This document shows, piece by piece, positions 1 to 8,200 of a DNA stretch of 22,892 nucleotides. A program made the translations under genes and the position numbers. This DNA is from a virus. The notes beneath the pieces were generated by a model. That model saw nothing but the letters and a program-made list of their open reading frames with translations, had not been told where the DNA came from and made no database searches. How positions within the stretch are numbered: position 1 is the first letter of the stretch; the number at the start of each line of letters is the position of its first letter. The stretch lies in the IMG/VR virus record IMGVR_UViG_3300044990_000512, positions 1 through 22,892 of that record; one strand, given 5' to 3'.

Positions 1-1137
1 GTTACCATTAGTACCAAATATCCAATCTCTTCGCAGACCACTAGTAGTGGCATTGGCACTTAATTTTACATAGCTCTCTAATGATGTCAGCGACAACGCA
101 CTTGCAAAGTCAATACCATCTGCAACAATCTCACTACCTTGAATATAAACATTTGAACCGCTAACTGCCGGAAAAGTCACATATGGAGATGTGCCAGTTA
201 CATTTAATACCACCTGGTGACTACCGTTGATTAGCTTGGTAGGATTTAAAAGATTGTCACCAGTCATGCTGTTGCGGATAGTGCCGCTAGGTGGCAGTGA
301 GAGATCACCCTCTGCGGTAAAGTACCAATTGTTTCCACCTTTAAAAATAGTAACGGCAGCACCGGCACCCGCTGGCGCATATTCCTCAAAGTTTGTATAG
401 GTATTTGGTGTAGAGCCAGTGTAGATGAATATCAATGTGTTACTGGCCGCAAAGGTAGTAAATCTGTTGCCCATGTTCAAGGCTGTTATGGTCCATACAC
501 CAGTAGACACTTGAACACAACTGGTAATTGGATAACTGTCGCCTTGGTTGAACCAAACCCTTACTCCAATACCTGCTAATATGTATTCTCTTATCTCTTC
601 TGCCTCAACATCTGATAGCACTAGTTTTATGGTGTTTGTTCCAAAGTTTGCAGAGTTGGCATTGTTGGGAGTTTGAAAAGTTCTACTAATAAGTATACCA
701 AGAACACCGGCACCTCCAGCGTAATCAAATATTTCGCCGCTATTTGGTAATGTTAATGCACCATCTGTTCCAAATGCCCATTGATGAGAATTAGCTTGTA
801 ATGTTAATGCACAGTTAGCATCTGCAGATAATTGTATGCTACCGTCAATATTAAGATCTAAATTTCCACTCCAGCCCGTAAGTTGATTTCCGTCTGTAGC
901 AATATTACCAGGAAATGTCACAACGCCTGATGAATTTAAACTAACTGTGTGCAACCCGTTAATTAACGAACTTGGGTTTCCAGTATAAAATGATAATGCA
1001 GACCATTGTGCAGTACCGTTACCTATTTTAATTTTATTTAATGTAGTATCTAACCCAAGTTCACCTTGACTTAATATAGGATTTGATGCTGTCCAGTTTG
1101 CAGTAGTATCCCTTCTTATTTGTATTTTATTTGCCAT
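1..1137 (-). CDS. Tail fibre-like structural protein, N-terminal part (runs off the window)
   Basis: This open frame of 379 codons runs to the window edge without a stop, so the C-terminus is missing. The start MANKIQIRRDTTANW, followed by SQGELGLDTTLNKIKIGNGT, is the N-terminal module (residues about 1-50) common on T4-like tail fibre and virion proteins, where it probably anchors the protein to the particle. After it come beta-rich repeats: two copies of an INGLH/INGSH..V.LN..G..TFP segment (near residues 60 and 300) and two segments resembling W.FGTDG (about residues 110 and 370). This suggests a repeating fibre shaft. The start codon shares one base with the stop of the upstream gene (TAATG), so translation is probably coupled. 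The exact fibre and its receptor cannot be told. Confidence 0.8.
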   Translation of the reverse strand, partial: MANKIQIRRDTTANWTASNPILSQGELGLDTTLNKIKIGNGTAQWSALSFYTGNPSSLINGLHTVSLNSSGVVTFPGNIATDGNQLTGWSGNLDLNIDGSIQLSADANCALTLQANSHQWAFGTDGALTLPNSGEIFDYAGGAGVLGILISRTFQTPNNANSANFGTNTIKLVLSDVEAEEIREYILAGIGVRVWFNQGDSYPITSCVQVSTGVWTITALNMGNRFTTFAASNTLIFIYTGSTPNTYTNFEEYAPAGAGAAVTIFKGGNNWYFTAEGDLSLPPSGTIRNSMTGDNLLNPTKLINGSHQVVLNVTGTSPYVTFPAVSGSNVYIQGSEIVADGIDFASALSLTSLESYVKLSANATTSGLRRDWIFGTNGN

Positions 1138-1496
1138 TATGCGGCTCCTCCGTTGATTAGCATATCTGTGAATGTATCTGTTGTAGCGTTTCCACCATCA
1201 AAATTTATATCTGTAAACACCGTAGATGCAAATCCACTGTCAATAGTTGAAAATGTGTTATATAAATCGAGTGCGTTATTCGGGTCGTCGTAAGCAGCAG
1301 TTAAACCAAAGAGAGTCCCGTTGGCTATCATTTCTGCTATTGCGTCTTGTATAAGTTCTTTTAGATTGGCAGTTGTTCCGCCAGTGAGTGCGTACAATTC
1401 CTCAAAGTTAGCATTAACTTTGTTAAAAGCGGCGAATAAACTATCGCCGGTTTTATCGTTTGGAAGTGTACCTGTTTTAATAATTAATCGTGACAT
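1137..1496 (-). CDS. Small virion structural protein with fibre-type N-terminal motif
   Basis: The protein has 119 residues. Its N-terminal IKTGTLPNDKTGDSLFAAF and then NKVNANFEELY form a short motif found at the start of many structural proteins in T4-like marine and freshwater phages (family knowledge, from memory). The rest is acidic and Thr/Asn/Asp-rich with no recognisable enzyme motif. A Shine-Dalgarno GAGG lies 7 nt before the ATG, inside the 3' arm of a 10-bp hairpin that also encloses a late promoter (see 1501-1536). Its stop overlaps the start of the next fibre gene by one base. A small fibre-associated or adaptor protein is plausible, but the role is unproven. Confidence 0.75.
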   Translation of the reverse strand: MSRLIIKTGTLPNDKTGDSLFAAFNKVNANFEELYALTGGTTANLKELIQDAIAEMIANGTLFGLTAAYDDPNNALDLYNTFSTIDSGFASTVFTDINFDGGNATTDTFTDMLINGGAA

Positions 1497-1500
1497 AAAT

Positions 1501-1536
1501 GATCCTCATTCTAATATTTATCGTAAAATGAGGATC
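1501..1536 (-). promoter_or_regulatory. Late promoter inside an RBS-sequestering hairpin
   Basis: GATCCTCATT (1501-1510) and AATGAGGATC (1527-1536) form a perfect 10-bp inverted repeat. The 16-nt loop holds the late promoter motif GATAAATA (minus strand, 1522-1515). The 3' arm of the minus-strand RNA contains the GAGG Shine-Dalgarno for the gene starting at 1496. Read-through RNA would fold and hide the ribosome site. RNA starting at the late promoter would begin near the 3' arm and leave it free. There is no U-run, so this is not a typical intrinsic terminator. Confidence 0.75.
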
Positions 1537-1550
1537 AATACGAATTGAAA

Positions 1551-4500
1551 CTATGCTTGTGCTTCTGTCCAGTTAATACGTGCAATAACACCTACTGTAG
1601 CAGATGCTGAAAGATTGGTTACGCAAGCTGTAATAATGTCCGGACCATCTGGGTATTTGTTGTTAGCAGACATTGGAACAGTTAACGTATTTCCACCGCC
1701 TTGAATGCTATTACCGATATCTCTTACTTGTGATAAATCCTGTACAGTTACACCACCAGTAGTACCATTTGGATAAAAACCAAATACAGTTTCACCTGCA
1801 AACACTTGATTACCTTGTGCATGATAACATACTTGCGCTAAACTAGAACCACCTGCAGGACCAAATGCAGGTAATGTAGTACCGGTACCTTGCATTATAT
1901 ATCCGTTCAATCTCAAGGTAATTAACAATGAACTGGTAGCACTAGACAATACAGCCATACTACGCATAATTAACTGCATTTTGTTAACAATTTCTCGTTG
2001 TCCTAACAACCCAGTAATACCGTTGTCAACACTTGGTGAGATACGAATACTAATTAACGGTTGTGTACCACCAGGTGGTATTGATATGATAGGAGTTTGC
2101 ATACCAGCTACGAACACTAATGATTTATCATCATCGTATCTTCCATCCATAATTACTGCAGAACCCCAGTGACTAATTGTATTGGCAGACTGTGGTGAGT
2201 ACAATGTAACAGCAATTGGTGCAGTTGCTGACACTGTATATGCAACCGCAGATCCACCACCGCCTGCAGTTAATCCGCCCGGACCAACTACTGGATTTGA
2301 TACTGGTGTACAACCTCTTGTTAATCCAGAGAACACATTACCTGTTAATGTAGTATATTTGATGTATTCAACTGTAGCTCCAACATTACCTGGTTTAGTT
2401 AACACTAAACAACCATTTGCAGCTGGATAGCCAGCAGCATTTACAACAGTTAACGAGGTATCGCTTGCAGTAATTGACGCTGCTAATGTAGTGTACGGAT
2501 AGTTTGTATTAACTTCGTATCTTGCAGGTAAGTTACCACTTCTCATGTATGCTTCAGTTTGCGCATTCCCGTGTGCTAACCGATGAACATACATAACTTC
2601 ACCACGTTGATTTTTAAAGCCCCAACGAATTGCACCTGCACCGTACCATGCGTAATCAATCATCCACATTTGCATTTTAGAAACATCTAAGTTAAATCCG
2701 CTTGCACCTGTACCGTCGCATTTGTCAATATTCCAAGCACTTTGTGGAATTTTTAAATCGACTGTTTTACTGATAATACACTGTGCTGGTGGAATAATTG
2801 CTAATCCTTTGTAATCAGGAAAAATGGTCATTTGCGTATCGGATTCAATACTAATGATTGTATGAGATTGACCTCTAATTACAATATAATCGTTTGTAAT
2901 TAACTGAGACGACCATCTTGTTCCAATACCTGTAACAGTTTGTCCACCTTGTCCTAATTGGCTAATATACCCTGCTAATTGCAGTGTACTTGATCTACGA
3001 ATTGCAGATACTTCTTGTCCATCGTACTGGAAAAAGAATCCATTCTGCGAATCAAACATTCCTAATCTTACACTTGCACCGTACCATCTAATTGGTTGAA
3101 CAGTAATATTACCAGCAGCACTAGCAACAGTACCTAAGTTTGATCCAATAGTAAAAGAAAACGTAGTTTCTGTAGGAGCAGGTGATGCAATAATTACATG
3201 TGTTGCTCCGCCTGATACACCAGTACCATTTAATGCTGCTAAATCTGCACCAGATACTTTAATTGCAGCACCAATATACACGTTATGACCAAATTTAGTA
3301 GTTACGGTAACAGTAGTACCACTAATTGAAACATTGTCAACAATAAATGGTGAACAGAGATTTGACCCTGTTGCAAACTGTATACCTTTACCAGATTGGT
3401 ATCTAAAATAACGACGTGTTTGACGAACTAATTGATTACCGTGATATGGAAGTCCTGCAGTAAATGAAACACCCCCGTCAAATGGTCTATGAATTGACGA
3501 ACCCCAAGTATGTGCATATAATGACGAACAGTTGAACCCAAGTAATGTTCCAGTTGCTGATACTACAGAATAACTAGTCCCAGGCTGATAGATACCAAGT
3601 TGTAGAACCTGACCGACAGTTGCTGCACCAAACGGTGTTACTGCTAATATTTTTAAAATACAGTTAGCACTGCCTGCAGCATTTAATGTTACCATATCAC
3701 CGACTACATAGTTAGATCCAAGTGCTGATACAGATACACTTGTAACTGTTCCGTTATTAACTGATAACACGTTCACAGTTAAACCAGCACCTGCAGTAGC
3801 AGCAGTACCAGTAAGAGTAAGCTGAGTTGGAGTAATTGTACCAGTTGGTGTATTTACTGCATCAAATGTAAATTGATTTGATGTAATTACAGATTTTACA
3901 AACCATGATCCAATTGGCGGGTTAGTTGATGCAGTTATATTAGTAACAAATATACCAGACCCTACTGCAAACCCGTGTGCATTTGTAGTAGTAACTGTAA
4001 TAAGGCTGCCAGAATATGTAAATTCAGTTCCGGCTGTGTTAACTGCCATGTACCCTGCACCGGAATAATAAGACCCAACGTACACATATGTTTTCATAGA
4101 ATCAAAAATATTACCAGTAGCAACATTAGTACGTGCCCAGTATGAGAAACCAGTTACAACTGAAGTTGAAACAGTTAACACATGTGGAATAACCCAACCA
4201 TTTGCTGCAGCTGCAGTAGTATCTTGTATATTAAGTGGACTTGAATATGTTACTGGATAGCCAATATAGAATGTTACTGCAGAAGCAGAAGTTGCTGGTG
4301 CAGACAACACAAACGAGTTAGCAACCGCACCAATACCTACGACTGTAGTACCAGCCGGTATACCGTTAACAGTTGTCATCACAGTCATACCGACAAATAT
4401 AGGTGCCCCTGCAGTGACACCAGTAATTATTGGCGATCCAGTAGCAGTAGTAGCAGTACTTGCATAAAATGGCAATGTCACCGTAATTAATCTAGTACCA

Positions 4501-4973
4501 TTTGCAACTATAGTTAATGGTACTATTGGTGTAGTATTGTCATAAAATGCCGATGGGCGATTATTCATTAATGCAAGTGATTCCCACTTAGTAGGTTGAG
4601 TACCATATTCAAAGTCAGTATCGATAAGTGATTGAGGAGTACTCATTCTAAATTTACCAACTGGATCCATTTGTGCTTCAGCTGGTTGGAATGATTCGTT
4701 TGATTCTTCAACTAAAATTGATAATTTATCAGATGCTGACATTCCTGTTGTGCTTACATCTAACGTAATAGTAGTTGTTTCAACATTGTCAACGATTGTT
4801 GCAGACCAATTTGCTGCTTTATAGTTAGCATCTGCAAAATTAAATAATACAGTGCTTTTAGTAACATTAGTGATTAAAATCACTTGCTCCATACGTAAGT
4901 ATTTCCCGTTTACAGTAACAACTTTTGTTGATGGATTAAACGTATAAGCTTCTAAAATAATTCTTTTTGCCAT
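1551..4973 (-). CDS. Large tail/baseplate-associated structural protein (1140 aa)
   Basis: The protein starts MAKRIILEAYTFNPSTKVV and has, at about residues 107-145, the segment FRMSTPQSLIDTDFEYGTQP followed by TKWESLALMNNRPSAFYD. From memory this segment marks a family of large structural proteins in T4-like cyanophages and pelagiphages. Downstream are beta-sandwich-like modules: GMTVMTTVNGIPAGTTVVGI, two HG-type modules (NAHGFAVGSGIFV near 340, KFGHNVYIGAAIKV near 585), and a GIGTRWSSQL module near 725 that recurs in the 995-aa protein. The C-terminus has ECM-like polar sheets ending NWTEAQA. The RBS GGAGAA precedes the ATG, and the upstream 81-aa gene ends 12 nt away, so the two are probably co-transcribed. 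The exact baseplate or fibre role is not assignable. Confidence 0.8.
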   Translation of the reverse strand: MAKRIILEAYTFNPSTKVVTVNGKYLRMEQVILITNVTKSTVLFNFADANYKAANWSATIVDNVETTTITLDVSTTGMSASDKLSILVEESNESFQPAEAQMDPVGKFRMSTPQSLIDTDFEYGTQPTKWESLALMNNRPSAFYDNTTPIVPLTIVANGTRLITVTLPFYASTATTATGSPIITGVTAGAPIFVGMTVMTTVNGIPAGTTVVGIGAVANSFVLSAPATSASAVTFYIGYPVTYSSPLNIQDTTAAAANGWVIPHVLTVSTSVVTGFSYWARTNVATGNIFDSMKTYVYVGSYYSGAGYMAVNTAGTEFTYSGSLITVTTTNAHGFAVGSGIFVTNITASTNPPIGSWFVKSVITSNQFTFDAVNTPTGTITPTQLTLTGTAATAGAGLTVNVLSVNNGTVTSVSVSALGSNYVVGDMVTLNAAGSANCILKILAVTPFGAATVGQVLQLGIYQPGTSYSVVSATGTLLGFNCSSLYAHTWGSSIHRPFDGGVSFTAGLPYHGNQLVRQTRRYFRYQSGKGIQFATGSNLCSPFIVDNVSISGTTVTVTTKFGHNVYIGAAIKVSGADLAALNGTGVSGGATHVIIASPAPTETTFSFTIGSNLGTVASAAGNITVQPIRWYGASVRLGMFDSQNGFFFQYDGQEVSAIRRSSTLQLAGYISQLGQGGQTVTGIGTRWSSQLITNDYIVIRGQSHTIISIESDTQMTIFPDYKGLAIIPPAQCIISKTVDLKIPQSAWNIDKCDGTGASGFNLDVSKMQMWMIDYAWYGAGAIRWGFKNQRGEVMYVHRLAHGNAQTEAYMRSGNLPARYEVNTNYPYTTLAASITASDTSLTVVNAAGYPAANGCLVLTKPGNVGATVEYIKYTTLTGNVFSGLTRGCTPVSNPVVGPGGLTAGGGGSAVAYTVSATAPIAVTLYSPQSANTISHWGSAVIMDGRYDDDKSLVFVAGMQTPIISIPPGGTQPLISIRISPSVDNGITGLLGQREIVNKMQLIMRSMAVLSSATSSLLITLRLNGYIMQGTGTTLPAFGPAGGSSLAQVCYHAQGNQVFAGETVFGFYPNGTTGGVTVQDLSQVRDIGNSIQGGGNTLTVPMSANNKYPDGPDIITACVTNLSASATVGVIARINWTEAQA

Positions 4974-4985
4974 GTAATTCTCCGA

Positions 4986-5231
4986 TTATTCGACAGGTTC
5001 AGAAGGCAATACAGGAGCTTCTGGTTCTTTATATACATCAAGTAACCAATTAATGTCGGTAGTGTTAATAGATTGTTGTGATGCAAATATAATTTTTCCG
5101 TTATAATTAATAACGTGCGGATCACCTGCAGTTAGTCTTGCGCAGCTCATCATCGCGTCAGTTAGCGTGAGACCTACTACTTCATAAAAGTAGTTGTGAT
5201 CAGGAAATGCTGCATTTAATTCGTTAAACAT
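4986..5231 (-). CDS. Hypothetical protein, 81 aa, in the tail gene block
   Basis: I start this at the ATG at 5231 (MFNELNAAFPDHNYFYEVVG) because GAGGAAA lies at the right distance upstream and a late promoter (5262-5269) lies about 30 nt upstream. An in-frame TTG at 5279 would add 16 residues but lies upstream of that promoter. The protein is acidic at the C-terminus (PEAPVLPSEPVE). It contains NTTDINWLLDVYKE, which resembles the DEADIDWLLSV segment of the 136-aa protein at 15046-15456, so the two may share a short domain. It may be a chaperone or adaptor for the large tail protein that follows, but nothing shows this directly. Confidence 0.7.
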   Translation of the reverse strand: MFNELNAAFPDHNYFYEVVGLTLTDAMMSCARLTAGDPHVINYNGKIIFASQQSINTTDINWLLDVYKEPEAPVLPSEPVE

Positions 5232-5261
5232 AAATCTTTTCCTCAATATTTGTTTTGTACT

Positions 5262-5269
5262 GTATTTAG
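5262..5269 (-). promoter_or_regulatory. Late promoter motif CTAAATAC
   Basis: CTAAATACAGTA on the minus strand lies directly after the stop of the 1697-aa gene and about 30 nt before the ATG at 5231. The same CTAAATAC motif stands before the genes at 13412 and 16360. It is a variant of the T4 late promoter TATAAATA. Confidence 0.6.
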
Positions 5270-8200
5270 TTAATTCCAAAATTGAATAGGTGAAATTTTA
5301 GTACTAGTTACTGTTAACACGGTTTCTCTTCCAATTTCAGAAATACGATTTACTAAGAATTTATCTACTATACCGGTTCTTTGGACATTCTTTTCTCCAA
5401 CTACTGTAGGTAGATACTTCAATGATAGCATCGATAAATCCACAGTGACTGGTTTTAATACAGTTATATTAGATAACGCACTAGCAGAGTTCTTATCTGT
5501 AATTACGTTTATATTATTAACCTGTAACTTGTTTACAGTACCTTGCTGATTGTTTAGTCTAGAATCACCTTTGAGTGATGTGATCTGTTTATCTAGTACT
5601 GACACTGTAGTAACTGCACTAGGCTGTTGGAAATATGCATTTAACGAAGTTGATGACCGTAATCTCATGTAATACAAGTTTTCTCTTGGCAAAACTGGTG
5701 CAACTGTAGTTGATACAAAATCTTGAGGATATACCGATGACACTATTCGTTGAATTCGTGTATTCTCAAGTATTATATTTCCATAATGCTCAACTACTAC
5801 AGATGAAGATGTGCCATTAACTACAGTTGTAAAGAAAGTTTGATTATTTGAAATAATTTTAACTGTGGTGTTAGTTGGAAATGGCACAAATGATAAATCG
5901 TTAAATCTTAAAGTTATATAATCTGTAGTTATAGTATCGTACGATAATATTAGCTCATCAAAATTATACCAATCGCTAGTCTGAGTGTTAGTAGTATACG
6001 AAGTTAACGTCGACGATGTAATTGCAAGATCGAAATCACCTGGTATTTTTGTATCATTAAATAATTCTAATTTTCCACTAATATCGTTATCGATTGCAAA
6101 ATTGCTAAAGCGTTCTATACCACCGAATATAATTTGAGAACCACGGAAATTAGGTTTAAGTAAACTTGCTGCTAAATTTTGTTGAGCAGTAGTTAAATCA
6201 GTCGGCCTTATTAAATTTGCGTATTGAGCATTAACAACAGATTGTTCTGAAATAGGTGAGTATAATCTACTAATAGTCATACCAGTATAATTAGTTGGGA
6301 ATCCTACAATTGAATCAAACGTAATACTGTACATATTAGCAGACGTAACAAGCACGTCTTGGACAAAGTTTACATCTCCTTGTTTAATTCTTACATTATA
6401 TCCGGCAGTAAATAATGGTATTGGAGTAGTGTTACTAAATGTTAATGTAGTTGTGCTATTTGTTACAGGTGATGCTATTAATCTATTGTCAACGTCTTTA
6501 AGATACCATTCAACAACATTATAGATTAATGGCTGTCCAATTACGTATACAGTTACTCCGTCTGGAGTAGTATCATAAGGAGTTAATGAATACGGAACTG
6601 CAACTGAACTTGATGACACAGTTGGCACATTTGGACTAATTGCATAAGTTCCTCTATTATTATAAATTAATTTACTAATTGGGAATAACGATATAAATCC
6701 AGTATTTTTCGAAGCAGCTAAATTTTCTCTAGGTAATGTTAAATTAGTTGGATTTATTAATGGCGTAATTTCATTATCTACTAGAGCCTGGTGATATACT
6801 GAAGAATATAACTGATTAATAGTCATTCCTGTATAATTAGTTGGAAATCCTAGTACACTGTTAAACGTAATGCTTGATTGAGTATTTGATACTACTAATA
6901 CATCTTGTGTAAAACCTGCAGAGGGTTGAGTAATTCTTACATATTGATTTTCTAAGAATGGGCACAACACATCTGTATTTGTAAACATCAAAGTAGTCGT
7001 TGGCTCGATCGGATCTGCAATACCAGTTAATCTGTTATCAAGATCCTTAATATACCAATTGGGTACATTATAATTAATAGGTTGTCCTGATACGTATAGT
7101 GAAAGCCCGGATTGAACGGTATCAAACGAATTAAGTATCGATGATGTAGTAGGTAATCCAACCGATGTCATATCAGTAGTAATGGTAACAAAACTAGTTG
7201 TTCCTCTAGAATTATAAACTAATTTACCAATTGGGAACATTGACGTAAATGGTATATTTGATGCAGCAGCTAAGTTTTCTCTTGGTAAGAGTAGTGTTTC
7301 AGGATTAATAGGTACGTCAACTAACGACTGTGCATATATTGGCGAATATAAATGATTTATAGTCATACCAGTATAGTTAGTAGGGAACCCAACAACTGTG
7401 TCGAATGTAATACTAAAAAGTGTAGCAGAAGTAACTAATATGTCTTGACTAAAATTTGATGCAGGTTGCTTAATTCTTACATATTGATTTTCTAAGAATA
7501 ATTTCCAGATATTATCATGATAGAACATTAGTGTAGTTGTTTCGCTAGGTGTATTTAAAACTCCGATAAATCTGTTATCAAGATCTTTAATATACCAATC
7601 GGGTACATTGTAATTAATAGGTTGTCCTGATACATATACAGATACTCCATCAACCAATAAATCGTAATGAGTTAATGATCGAGACTGATCAACAGACGTG
7701 TCAATTAAATCACTAATAACTTTAAATGTATCAACTATTGCAGATGATATATTAGAAGTATCAGTTGTTAAGTTAAATAGCTGTTTGCTAATAGCTGCAG
7801 ATGATAAGTCTGTATTAACTGTTGATAACACTAATAGTTGTTTTGCTAAATTACCAGATTCTACTATACTATCAGATACAGACGAACTAACTGTACCAAT
7901 TGGAAAATTAAACATGCTTGGCAACATTACTGAATAAAATAATTTTTTACGAGAATCGCTTGCAGTGCTAATTGTAGTATAAGTATGATCTTGATTATAC
8001 ACCGTTTCAACAATGTTATCAATGTACAAGTCAAACGGCATGTCTAGTTTCATTAAAATTGTAATTGAATCAGTAGTACCATTTAAGACTGTAAATGTTT
8101 CTGAGAACCATCGTTTATTTGAAATGCGTACAGTGCTGTTAGTTGGAAATGGAATAAACTGTTGATAATACGGCGTGCTAAAATACATTGTAATATATGA

